Source: Lophium mytilinum (Eukaryota > Ascomycota > Dothideomycetes > Mytilinidiales > Mytilinidiaceae). From it: a stretch of DNA of 64,000 bases. Both the position numbers and the translations under genes were made by a program. The stretch spans positions 268,367 to 332,366 of the forward strand of contig MU004204.1 of the NCBI GenBank assembly GCA_010093605.1, in the 5' to 3' direction. A model generated the notes under the pieces. That model was not told the origin of the DNA and did not search any database. It saw nothing but the letters and a program-made list of their open reading frames with translations. The first letter of the stretch is position 1; each line of letters opens with the position of its first letter. This document shows, piece by piece, positions 22,483 through 32,584 of the stretch.

Positions 22483-23655
22483 ATGAGGATATCACCATTT
22501 CGCGTTCGACTCGACAAGTCTCTCTCAAATGTAATCTCCAAACACCAATTGCGAAGGGTTTCGGAATCCAGCAATATCTTCCTCCCGCGATACGTCCGCC
22601 GAGCCTTCTGGGAAACTTTCGATCCCACGGAAGGCGCCACGAATCCGAGACGAGAGCAGCGTCTCCAAAGTCAGGCGAGAATGCTAGAATAAGCGAGAAA
22701 CCTCTTCGATGCCGCACCACCGGAAAGTCTTGAAAGCGCCACGCACAGGTTAGCCCTAGTTGAAAACCGAATTCGGTTCGAGGAGTGGTATGAGCCGTTT
22801 CGTCGGGTAGATGAAGGCCGCGCACGACTCTATGAAGTCCTCACCCAGTGTCCGTTTCCGGTTTTGCTTGAGACTAGGTCGATATGGCGACCAGGAAATG
22901 AACTGGACCGCGACTTCTTGCATATCAGGAGGAAGCTTTACCCGGTGTTGGAAGACCTCCAATCCGAAAAATATCGCGGCAACATGAAAATACGACATGA
23001 CGCTGCGTCTTTCTTTGAGCTCGCAATCGAGAGTTCGGAATCAACAGAGCAAGCATTTCGAAGCCTTATGACCCAGTCACCTAACAAAGCTACTCTTGAA
23101 AAGATTTTCTCGCAATACCTGTTGTTTGGGGACCCTTACAATGGGGTTTCTCGTAAGTTGTGGGGGCTCCACAAAACTTTCAACATGGTGTTGCGGACTT
23201 CAATGAAAGGGCCGTCTTCGCATACAGGTTCAAAGATCCGAAAACCTGGGGCCAAGCGTCCTACGAGTCCAGTGACAGGGTCCGATTCTCATGGAGTGGG
23301 TTCAAAGTTCGACCAAGCCAGCTCTGATCAATTCGCGACGTGGGTCCAAGAACTCAAACTCCTAAAAGAGCTTCAACGCAACACATCCAACTCGGAATTC
23401 ACTTCCAACCGTTCTCCGAAGCTGGTTCGAAAGTTTCCTGAGCCGCCTTCGACAAAGCGGCAGATTATTCGAAAACATACCTCTGTCGGGAAATTGGTTC
23501 GAAAGTTTCCTGAGCCTCCTTCGACAGAGCGGCAGATTCTTCGAGAATCTATATCTACACCTGAAAGCCGTCGGGGGGAAGTTGTTCGACACACTCTTGC
23601 GCCTCCTTCCCTAGAGGGGCAGATTTTTCGAAATTATAGATCTAAACCTGAGTGA
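22483..23655 (+). pseudogene. Uncharacterised ORF interrupted by one in-frame TAA
   Basis: One frame runs from the ATG at 22483 to the TGA ending at 23655 (390 codons) with a single stop, TAA at 22690-22692. Reading across it, the flanks stay protein-like: QSQARMLE before, ARNLFDAAPPESLESATHRLALVENRIRFEEWYEPF after. A CAA-to-TAA transition would be the simplest cause. The middle part is charged and probably helical. The C-terminus has three imperfect copies of a unit like LVRKFPEPPSTxRQIxR between about residues 308 and 385. No known family is recognised, so it may be a lineage-specific gene. If the stop is real, re-initiation at the ATG at 22864 would still give 263 residues. Confidence 0.45.
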
Positions 23656-24153
23656 CGTCTCGGGGAATTGCAAGGCATAGCGGATGGCGAATCTTCGTCT
23701 CCTCTTTCTTTGCCAGCCAAGAGTAGAGCGAACGAGGAGCCCTTCCAACAGCACGGTTGGTTAGCACTCTTAAACCCCGTTTTCTTCGTGCCCTGTACAA
23801 AAGAAGAAGGTACGTGTTCGGATTTAGAAAACATCACCCCCGTATTTACCAGATTTGGCATCCAGTAGTGCTGTTGTGTTCTCGGATTGCATTGGCCGCC
23901 AGCCTCCCCAGTGTCAGCTAGTCGAGCGAGCTTGTTAACCCAGAGTGTATGTTATATATGTTCAATCTGTAATTCGAAGCGCGGATTTGGTTCACTCAAT
24001 GTTGGTATAAACGTATTATAGTCCACACTCTCGACCGTCTCGAAGATATAGAAGCCGATGATCTCAATCCCTTCGAGCACCTACTGATCCCTAGTGTGCC
24101 CTTGTGAGAATTATCCCGAAAAGGGGAATGTGTATATCAGATCCCCGATCCGC
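23656..24153. other. Intergenic stretch, no gene seen
   Basis: The space between two converging genes. The sequence just after the preceding stop remains protein-like for a few codons, possibly an eroded extra repeat, but nothing can be called. Confidence 0.35.
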
Positions 24154-24700
24154 TCACACTTTCTCTCCCTGTATAGTCGCCACCACCTTCCGCGAATGCC
24201 TCGACGCCCTGAACTCCAGATACCAGATCCCCTGCCACGTACCCGTAGCCAACTTGCCATTGCTAATCGGAATCGAGACGCTTGCGCCTATGAGTGCACT
24301 TTTAACGTGTGCCTGTGTGAATACCTGTCAGCCTAGATCCAGCCACGACTCTTTAAACTTAAACAGGCTCCCAACGACAATCCCCGCCCATACTCGCAGA
24401 CAACCTTCCCAAACTCACCGGCATATCATCGCTCCCCTCCGCATCATGCCTATACAACCTCTCCTTGCCTCCCTTGTCCTCCGGCACAATCCGATCCAAC
24501 GCATCACTCATATCCGCCCTGACATCCGAGTCGTAGTTCTCATTCAGGCTCAGCGCGCAGCTCGTATGCTGGATGAACAGGTTCAGAATCCCGACTTTGT
24601 AGTTCTGCAGCTCGGGCAGCTCCTTCACGATGTCCGAGGTGATGAGGTAGGAGCCGCGGGACTTGGAAGGAAGTGTGATTGTTTTCTGGAACCAGGACAT
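24154..24700 (-). CDS. YjbQ / UPF0047 family protein
   Basis: Two exons, 24419-24700 and 24154-24312, with a phase-0 intron of 106 nt, giving 146 residues from the ATG at 24700. Bacterial YjbQ is about 138 residues long; the family has been linked to thiamine-phosphate synthase-like activity, but the cellular role is not settled. Signature parts: the central [16 protein letters not shown] with the conserved His and neighbouring polar residues, the [12 protein letters not shown] segment, then [17 protein letters not shown] and the end KVVATIQGE. The conserved histidine of HVK is also present at the start of exon 2. An in-frame ATG at 24922 would add 74 residues with a hydrophobic start (see findings). 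Confidence 0.9.
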
Positions 24701-25195
24701 AGTGGCGGGCGTTGGTGTTGTGAGAGCGGTTGGTGGGGTTGTTATTTTGGTGGCGGGAGAAGGGTTGTTGCACGCGCAACAGGCGCAGGTAGTGGTGGGG
24801 TAGGCGGGGGTTTTGGGGGAGGATGTGAAGGGTGATTGGAGGACGCGGATGAATGGGCCTGGGAAGAAGGCGAAGACGAAGATGAGGAGGAACAGGAGGG
24901 TGTTTGTTGATGAGAGGGGCATTGGGTGATTTGTTTTAGAGCTGTCGAGAGCTCGACGTCATGCGGGATGGGTTAATAAGCGAGTTTTGGGTTTAGAGCT
25001 TTTAGGGAGCTATGCAAATATCGGGTTTGAGCGATATATTCAAAGTAGGGCGTTTCAAGGTATAAGTGCCTCAAATACAGGTATGTATCACATTGCAGAT
25101 TCAGTTGAAGTAGCTGATGTGATTTCCTGCTTCAACTCGCCACTAGCATACGATTTCTACATATATACATGTTTAGCAACGCCGATTCCAAACTC
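24701..25195. other. 5' flank of the YjbQ-family gene and 3' flank of the complex I subunit gene
   Basis: Bases 24701-24922 are an in-frame extension of the YjbQ-family gene that may or may not be translated. The remainder shows no coding pattern. Confidence 0.35.
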
Positions 25196-26024
25196 TCATC
25201 GTTGGCCTAATGGCTCGTCTGTGATACGCTGCGACTCTTGCACTTCAGCTGGGTCGCCGGTTGGCTTCAATGGGTATGATGTGGAAGGGAGAGACTCCAG
25301 ATGGGCGCGGTGGTGCTCATGAGCCTGGAGAACATTAGTATCAAACAATGGTTCCAGTGAATAGTCACTCCTGATTGGTAGGATTGACATGAAGCCAACT
25401 AAGTGCCAACTGGGTACTTACAAAAGGCAGTCCACAATAAGTGCACCAGCAAATCTGCGGCTTGTCGGTGTTGATGAAGATCTTAGGATGGCCTAGAGGT
25501 CCTCCGCCACCATCACACGAAACGACCCTTTCCTTAGTCCAGCGGACAGGTTGCTTGTGAATAAGTTCAATGGCAGCGTAAGGGCGTGGCTATGATACAA
25601 TCCAGGTTAGCCCTCGTCAGGAATGTCCACTTCTCTGGGCCAATTGCACCAATTGGAGTTCACCAAATCAATCTGGGGAATCAGAAGGGCATACCTGATC
25701 TTCCATGATAGTCTGTTCGAATCTCGGCCCCGTCATAGCTACCGCCCTCGGCTGTTGACTCCGACTCCAGATGCCCTTGTTGTTCGGGGCCTGGCGATTT
25801 GGCGCCTGAAACACGCGCAGCTCCTCTGCAGTCTCCACACTCTCCTGTAGCACTTGATCGAAGCTCCCTTCGGAGGATGTAGGGACGGCATTGGTGGCAG
25901 AGACGTTTGGCTTCGGGGCCTTCGGGGAAGGGTCGTTGGAGGGGACCTCGCCGGTACTGTACGCGCGAAGAAAAGGCCGGACGAGGAGGTAGGGTGCGCG
26001 AGCGCGCACCGTAGAGGAAAGCAT
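25196..26024 (-). CDS. Mitochondrial complex I zinc-binding subunit (NDUFS6 / 13-kDa type)
   Basis: Three exons, 25695-26024, 25422-25589 and 25196-25324, giving 208 residues. It is an accessory subunit of NADH:ubiquinone oxidoreductase that carries a zinc ion and is needed for assembly of the matrix arm. The N-terminus MLSSTVRARAPYLLVRPFLRAYST is a typical mitochondrial presequence, rich in Arg, Ser and Ala without acids. After a variable linker come RAVAMTGPRFEQT and the highly conserved AIELIHKQPVRWTKERVVSCDGG block. The zinc ligands are Cys135, His144, Cys159 and Cys162 (SCDGG...GHPK...WCTYC). The C-terminal exon starts AHEHHRAHLESLPS. It is divergent from the Mpp6-like gene with only 241 bases between the two start codons. 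Confidence 0.95.
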
Positions 26025-26265
26025 CGTAGTTCAGTGGACGTGGGGGCTTGCCGCGGCTGGCGGAGCTTGATAGTGGTGTAGAGAGGGATGAATGGACGTT
26101 GAAGATCAGCCTTGGCACAGATTCAAGGCGGGTCAAAGCTTTCCATATTTTTGACTACCTCTCCACCACCTGCCACCGACTCCGTTACGCCTCGAGCTTA
26201 TTGCAGGTTCTACACAAACAACTAACCATTACTACGTTAGCTACGGTCGCTACAGCTTGCCCATC
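26025..26265. promoter_or_regulatory. Short bidirectional promoter of the complex I subunit and Mpp6-like genes
   Basis: Only 241 bases separate the two ATGs, so both transcripts must start within this interval. No clear TATA box is seen for either gene, as is common for housekeeping genes. Confidence 0.5.
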
Positions 26266-27215
26266 ATGAGTACTTCAAAGGAACCCAAGATGATGTCTTC
26301 GCGACTACTCACTATGAAGGTAGGTTTCGCTCCCTTTACATGAAATATGTAAACGCGGTACTAAGACTCATCCAGTTCATGCAACGCTCAACCGTCAAGA
26401 ATTCCTCCCCTACATCCTCCACCGGCCCCTCTACACCCACTTCAAACGGACCTCATGCAAAGCGCCAACGTCTTTCCTCAGGCTCATACACGCCCACCCC
26501 GTCCTCCGACTATGTCGCCATGCAGGCCGCTCTTGCGGCTGAGGAGGCCAAACGCTCGGAGGCAGTGGAGCGGCAAGCGGCTGAGGCGGGTGAGACGCGG
26601 TGGGTGTTGAGCTTCCGGGAGGATCAGGCGGCGCGAGGGAAGGTCCAGATGAGGGTTGTGCAGGCGGGGTTCGCAGAGATAGATGGTGAGGGTGGCGAAG
26701 AGAGTAGTGAGGATGAGGGTGGAAGTGGGCTAGGCGGAGGGAGGATGAGGTTTGGGAAGGGGAAGAAGGTTCAAGTCGGTCTCCCGCTGAACAGAGATCT
26801 CGAACTTAAGGACTGACAACACCAGGTTACGAATTCCTCCGCCGACAAGGAAGAATCGTCAGACTCAGACTCAGATTCAGATCCTTTGGACTCCGACCCC
26901 GACGCTGACCCCACTGATGCGCTCATTCGCTCCGCCCAAGCTCGTGCCGATCGTAAAGCAAAGAAGCAGGCCGCAAAGGCTGAGGCTGTCAAAATGGCAG
27001 AGACACGGCGTAGGAAGGAAGTAAACCTCAATCAAAACAAGGGGAGACAGATATCATCAGGTGGCGGCCTCAGCATGGCAAACACAGCTAGAGGCATAAC
27101 ATGCCATAACTGTGGGCAGGAAGGGCACATGATGCGAGACTGCCCGCAGAACGCAAGGAGGAAAGGAGTAGAAGACCGGTGGAACGCTAACCAAGACCTC
27201 AAGATCTTGCGGTGA
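26266..27215 (+). CDS. Mpp6-like exosome-associated protein with a CCHC zinc knuckle
   Basis: Three exons, 26266-26319, 26376-26768 and 26826-27215, giving 278 residues. Residues 11-22, SSRLLTMKFMQR, are the N-terminal signature of the M-phase phosphoprotein 6 (Mpp6/MPHOSPH6) family, RNA-binding cofactors of the nuclear exosome. The first intron interrupts exactly this motif (after MK). The middle is low in complexity, with S/T-rich, Ala-rich and then Gly/Glu-rich parts. Exon 3 begins with a Ser/Asp acidic run, continues with a Lys/Ala helix, and ends with one zinc knuckle CHNCGQEGHMMRDC (Cys242, Cys245, His250, Cys255). The knuckle is absent from the short yeast protein and supports RNA binding. 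A pre-mRNA or 60S-processing role is also possible. Confidence 0.8.
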
Positions 27216-28227
27216 TGTCTTTCGATCAGGCTCGACACCAGGTACGTCTGCGAACGAAGTATTCGTAGAAGATATACACTAGGTATATCTCTACTCCTTT
27301 GGGGTTTTGTATGCTGTAATATTCCATGAGTCGTTGCTGCCCACGAGCCGCTCACTCTGAGCAGACGATCCATCGCTGCTACCATGGAGTCTCAATCGCT
27401 AAGTGCGATGAGCATGCTTGCACAGTTACTTTAGGACATAAGACATGATTCCTCACATTGTGTCTCAGACCACAAAATCCATCAATTTGTCGCATCGATG
27501 TTGATATCGTGAATGTCGCGTCGATAAGACCTTCGAAAACCTGCCTAAGGCAAGACCACGCCATACCCCATAAGCACTCAGACTGCCCACAAAGCAATAT
27601 CAAGCACTCTGAGTCGTCCATGAGAGGTTCAATTCCATTGAATAGTGTATGGCAGACAAGATAAGAGGTCCCCCACCAAAGAAAGAGAAAATCACAAAAG
27701 CACACCCTCGAGAACAATCCGCCTTCGCCTATGAACCTCATGCCGATGATGTGCCTACTCCACCATACCCCGTTCGATGTCATTGCAATTTTTTGAGACC
27801 ATGTCGCGTCTAGAAACCGAGAAAGTGCTAAGAGCATCAGAATCTGCGGGATTGTGACAACCGAGATAGATGGGTAAGGGGATTGCCGATTGCCGTGTGC
27901 CGAAAGGTCATTCATCGTCCTTTCTTGCATGGTTCCCGAACACACGCCGCCTCCCTGTTCATTGCTCGCCGTAGCCCCTGGCCATTTTTGTCGAATATAA
28001 AGCGAAGAAGAAGATCAGCTTTCGAGGATGTCTTGCTGATTGTCGTGAGAGCAGTTCGATAAAATGATCCGTTCGTCATGCTGTCTTTCGGGAAAACAAT
28101 CCACCACTCGCTAGGAGGATTAGTTCACTTGCTCCTCTACCGTTGAGAGCATCAGGAAACGATGTTGTATAGAATTGAAGAGTGCTAGGAAAGCGTTGGT
28201 GAAACATACCTTTGCCATCATCTCCTC
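27216..28227. other. Intergenic region of about 1 kb, no gene supported
   Basis: It lies between two convergent genes. The minus strand has a 188-codon frame (27379-27945), but the first ATG is internal, composition is unlike a normal protein, and no domain is seen. Not called. Confidence 0.4.
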
Positions 28228-29180
28228 CTATCGCCTAATGTAGACAAACATGCCAGTGTCAGGAGCGTACTTCCAGTTACCCGGCTTGAGATCCTCCTGT
28301 ATGGTAAAGAAGGTCCTTAGCGTCCATTCTCCATCAACTTCCTTGCACCAGAACTGTTGATCTGGCTGAGGATTATCAGGCGCAACGGGATGCATGGAAT
28401 AGGCACCTTGCTGGTACGCCTGGCGGCGATTGTCCATATCAACTTGGTCCTTGGTGCGACCCATATGGTAGTGGTGGTAAGGGCCATAGCTAGCCATCGG
28501 CTGGCCCGTGTATTGAGCTGGGTATGGAGTCGAGCCCAGACCAGGCTGCTGGAAGGGCTGCTGGAAGGGTTGCTGGATGGGTGCACCAGCCATGCCGACG
28601 GCCGGCTGGTTGGCATAGACGTAGGTCTGCTGCGGAGCTTGAACTTGGGGGACTGCCACTGCAGTATAGCCGCCTCCGGGCTGCGCGTAGTAGACCTGCG
28701 GCGCCATAGGGTAAGCATATGTCTGAGGGTACGCAAAAGTTTGAGGGTACGCATATGTGTAAGCGTATGGAGATGGGTATGTGTATGTAGTTCCGTAGGG
28801 AGTGCCATAGAAAGTGGGCCCCACAGTTGGTGCCCCCGCACGCTGTGCAATATAGGTATGGGTGTGGCGGCGATTGTCAAAGGGCTGAGGCCACTGCCAA
28901 TTACCCCACGGGCCACCGTTCATGTTGTTGAACGCCATCGCGTTGAACAGCGTCTGGACGGGGCAGGAAAGGAGGTGATTGTAAAGTTGGTGTAGGACAA
29001 GAAGGCAAGAGTCTGGGGTTTGCAGGCTTGTGACGTAGATTGGAGTGAGGTGCAGTACGGAGCGGGAAGCGGTGAGAGGCGGAGGAAAGAAGGACAGAAG
29101 AGAGCTTGGCCGCTAATCGTACTTACGTAGGTCACGTTGGGGTTCTGCTGGCCTTGGCCGATATTGAAAGGCGCCGCCAT
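28228..29180 (-). CDS. Tyr/Pro/Gln-rich protein with a conserved C-terminal tail (unknown function)
   Basis: Two exons, 29127-29180 and 28228-28953, joined in phase 0 by a 173-nt intron, giving 259 residues. Exon 1 encodes MAAPFNIGQGQQNPNVTY, and the second exon continues TLFNAMAFNNMNGGPWG. The central half consists of YAYP and QPFQQP repeats and is surely disordered. The final 45 residues are of normal complexity: QFWCKEVDGEWTLRTFFTI...PGNWKYAPDTGMFVYIRR, rich in aromatic residues, which suggests a small folded binding module. I recognise this arrangement as a recurring fungal type but know no function. The low-complexity region could promote condensate formation or RNA-protein contacts; that is inference. 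Confidence 0.7.
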
Positions 29181-30498
29181 CCTCCTTGGTCTTGGGGGTT
29201 CGTCCTCGATTTCCTAGACGTGTTAGTGGTTATTATGGGAAGAGCGAAGGGCCAAACTCACCAAGTCTGTATAGCCCCAGCAGCACATGGATTCGTGTGT
29301 TGGGGTTGTAGGAAGTGAGAGACTTATAAGTTGCCCGAGAGGCGGAGAGGGAAGGTACTTAGTTCTGAGAACGGGCGTGACTACCTGACATCACGACCAT
29401 GTGATCCTTCATCGGCTTAGGTCGGAGTTAAACTAGTGGAGCTCTCTGAAGTATAGTGGATTTGCACTCGTTGCTTGAACATGTCTTGATGAACTTGAGA
29501 GATATGTGGTGTCAATCAACTTGATACTTCGCTGAACCAGCTCAAGCAAGGTCAGATAAAAGAACGGAGATTCATAATCTGTTCATAAATTCGCCGAAAA
29601 TAAGATGCTGATAACCCTCATTACCAAAGATATAGCTGGAGAGATGGGAATGAAAGACGCTGAAGTGGCGCAAGACAAACGATTTCTTAAGGGCAAGATA
29701 GACCAGAATCGAGGGTTCACTTGTGATAACGTTACGAGGATGAAACCAAATAGGTCGCCTTAGACACAAAGCAACGATTTAGAGACTGGGCCGCGATATC
29801 CACCACGTATCGTTTTTGCATGGAACGTTATCAGATACTCGATCTGCAAAGGCGAATCCGGCTGTTCGGAGACGAAGGAAAAGAATTCAACTTGAGACTT
29901 GCCAGTGTTGCGCAGCACGCTTCACAGGAATTCAGGATACGAAAATCATCTGGTTGGTTGGTGGCTATTGCTACCTCCCACCTGTTTCGGCTTGCGAATC
30001 GACGAACGCAATCAGGGCAACAAGCAGCGCTCCTAGTCTCTTGATCAGCATAATCATAATTCGATTCGTAAGGGCTCGACTCAGCAGACTCACCAGCGAT
30101 CACAAGGTAGCTGGCAATCGTAAACCCCGTTTGCGCACTCGTTTGAACATCGGCATGGTAATGTATTACGGCCACCACTGTCCATGCGATTAAAGACAAC
30201 AGTACAACTTATCAATATAAGACCAGTTCGAGCCCAGCTCGCAAGTCCATTCAACTATCGTAAACCTCGTATAGCTACCTCAATACATTTTGTACTCGTA
30301 AATGTCGTTAATAGCCGTTATTTGCCCCCATGCGCCGCGCCGTGTCATTATCACCCTTTACTATATCCGTCTGAGTCAAGAGGCTAAGCTCCAAAGTCTG
30401 TAGTCCTGTACGCGCCTGGCCTTTTTTCCCGTACAAGAGCCGAAAGAAAACGCTAAATGTGATGGACTGAAATGCTCCCGTCCTAATAATAGATTATG
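29181..30498. other. Intergenic region of about 1.3 kb, no gene supported
   Basis: It contains the promoter of the Tyr/Pro/Gln-rich gene at its left end. Short frames on both strands (for instance 29816-30199) have no domain or codon pattern that sets them apart from chance. Confidence 0.4.
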
Positions 30499-32013
30499 TT
30501 AAGCGGCCGCTGTGACATCCCGACTCTTTCCTTTGGCGCGACCTTCTATCCCCGAAGATGCCCGGAGGAGGTCTTTCAACGTCAGCTCCGCTTTCGTCGC
30601 CGCGTCGAGGGTTGCGGAGGAAGAGGTGCTAGGCCGTTCTGCAATGGTCCGGTTCCAGGGGATCCAGGAGGTAAGAGATGATAGAGTTGTAGAGCGGTTC
30701 CTGGAAGAATGAGGGAAGGACGTGAGAGAGGAGTGTCGTCTGTGGACAGGCGTCGGCGTGAAGATGGGTTTGAAAGCCATAGCAGGGTCATGGAGGACCG
30801 AGTTCGAGTTGGAGAACGACTTACCTGCCTCTTCGAGCGAGGCAGGGAAGTCAAAAGAGAGCTGCTTCGACGCCGTCGGTGTAGTGACAAGCGTGATGGA
30901 TGGATGCGGCGTCGCGTCCGTGTTGACAGCCCACTGCGACCCTGGCGTCTTCGCCGTCGACGACTCCGCCTGTGCCGCGTCCCCATTCCCAGACGTGTCT
31001 TCCTCGCCGTTGAAGGACGGTACACCCCCTCTCTTCCTCTTGCTCCCACTGATCACGCTCTTCAAACTCCCATACGCAGACTTCTTCCCCACACTCCCCG
31101 CAGTGGTGCTTGCCCTACTCTCCCCCGCCAATCTCTCGTTGCTACTGCTCGCCTCTGGCACAGCCGTCAATGTGTTGTCGCCCCACCCCGCGAACCGCCC
31201 AAAGGCATTCCCATGCTCGTGTCTCTGCCTCCGCCCCACCAAGCCCACCGCCACGCCTAAGCCAGTCCCCGTCGTGATCTCGCCGGTAGGCGGTAGATGG
31301 GCATCATACTCGTCTGCGAGACTCAGCCTACTACGAGCACATATCTCTGCGATTGCGTCGATCGCGTCTCGGATCTCGGGGTCCACGGCGCGTAGTATTC
31401 CCCCGAAGGAAAACTCATCAACGGGGGGTAATGTGTCTACCTTGGCCGCGCCGAGGGGACTCCTGCCATTCATGCTGTGCGATTCGGGGAGGAGGCGGGG
31501 CGAATTGACGCCTGAGCCGCCACGACGGGAGCCAGAGTAGGTACGGACGACAACAGGCTGGGAGGAGAGCGAGGTGCGGGTTGATGTCGATTTGGCGGCG
31601 GCGCGGGCTCTGAAGGCACCTGTGTTAAGGGCACGAAGGGCAGCAGAGACGTGGAGGGGGTTCGAGGGGTCGGAGAGCGAGGATGGAGGGGCGGTCGAGG
31701 CTGAATTGGACGTCGTGATATTCGAATCGTGAGGGTGTCGGAGGGTACTACTGCCGTCTGCTGTCGCACTGGAGCCGGTGTTGTCGCCCCAGAAGCTCGA
31801 GAGCACGCCCAGCGAGACGGACTGGCGATCAGTCGTCACTGGTGTAAGGGCGGGCGGCAGAGTATTCGAGGTGGTCGAGTCGGCGATGCCATGGTGGCCG
31901 TGGACCGTCGCGGCGGGCGGGTTATGCAGAACAGCACTGCTCGCGATGGCTAAAGGGGCCGGAGCACATTGAGACTGGCGGCCGTCGTCCTGGGGCATTG
32001 TGGGCGGTGTCAT
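30499..32013 (-). CDS. Conserved fungal protein of unknown function (Ser/Thr-rich)
   Basis: A single-exon gene of 504 residues. The ATG at 32013 is used because the nine bases before it lack another ATG. Most of the protein is Ser/Thr/Pro-rich and probably disordered. One well-formed segment near residues 200-250, VDEFSFGGILRAVDPEIRDAIDAIAEICARSRLSLADEYDAHLPP, is probably helical and the conserved core. Other short ordered motifs are LGVLSSFWGDN, GWGDN and SSLTSWIPWN, each with tryptophan, which could be docking motifs. A basic KRKRGG stretch may serve nuclear import. No enzyme domain, signal peptide or membrane segment is visible. I do not recognise a named family. Confidence 0.7.
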   Translation of the reverse strand: MTPPTMPQDDGRQSQCAPAPLAIASSAVLHNPPAATVHGHHGIADSTTSNTLPPALTPVTTDRQSVSLGVLSSFWGDNTGSSATADGSSTLRHPHDSNITTSNSASTAPPSSLSDPSNPLHVSAALRALNTGAFRARAAAKSTSTRTSLSSQPVVVRTYSGSRRGGSGVNSPRLLPESHSMNGRSPLGAAKVDTLPPVDEFSFGGILRAVDPEIRDAIDAIAEICARSRLSLADEYDAHLPPTGEITTGTGLGVAVGLVGRRQRHEHGNAFGRFAGWGDNTLTAVPEASSSNERLAGESRASTTAGSVGKKSAYGSLKSVISGSKRKRGGVPSFNGEEDTSGNGDAAQAESSTAKTPGSQWAVNTDATPHPSITLVTTPTASKQLSFDFPASLEEAGKSFSNSNSVLHDPAMAFKPIFTPTPVHRRHSSLTSFPHSSRNRSTTLSSLTSWIPWNRTIAERPSTSSSATLDAATKAELTLKDLLRASSGIEGRAKGKSRDVTAAA

Positions 32014-32584
32014 GCAAGTCAATGCGCGCGGTGCAAGCTGTCTGGTAGCTGCGCGTGAGGGATGTGTTGTTCACTGAAAATCCCCACTGAAGCCCCCCGC
32101 CTGTACGACCCCGGCGACCATCCTTGCGGCCAGTACTGTAAGTCGCCGACGGCAGACGGAGTGCCACCGACTGCCCAAGATCCACTTGACACACTCGAGA
32201 GGGGCAGTCTTGGAGCTGACTGTTATTTGTATATAAGGTACTGTGGCGCTGTCGTGCAAATATTGCCTAGCTACGCCTGTGAAACTGCTGACGAGATGTC
32301 GTGGCCGTTATCCTCTCGCACAGGCTGCAGACACTATGCTTTAGAGGGAGACATGCAGCGCAGCTCGGCGTGGCAGCATCGTGCTTCTAGTAACACGGTG
32401 GGTACATCTCGTCCACTCGTGGCGGCTGCTTGCGTGTGTAGGGTGCTATCTATATTGGAAACGTGGTAGATGTATAGCCAGAGCTGCTCTCCTCGCACAT
32501 GATGCCAGCATGAGGCCTGCATACGGGGAAGTCGGTATATCAAGAACCCCCTGATGCTCTTGCAGTACCCTTCGTTGCCAGTAT
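32014..32584. other. Intergenic stretch, promoter side of the preceding minus-strand gene
   Basis: No coding pattern is seen. It holds the promoter of the gene starting at 32013 and the 3' flank of the Spo11 gene, which reads in the same direction. Confidence 0.4.

Noticed and set aside
22407-22733. Alternative plus-strand frame of 108 codons overlapping the unknown ORF
   Set aside because: The frame starting at 22483 continues, apart from one stop, into a long protein-like sequence; the alternative ends at once and shows no features.
27379-27945. Minus-strand frame of 188 codons
   Set aside because: It opens at a GTG, the first ATG is internal, there is no domain, and composition is rich in Cys/Trp/Met in a way unlike real proteins.
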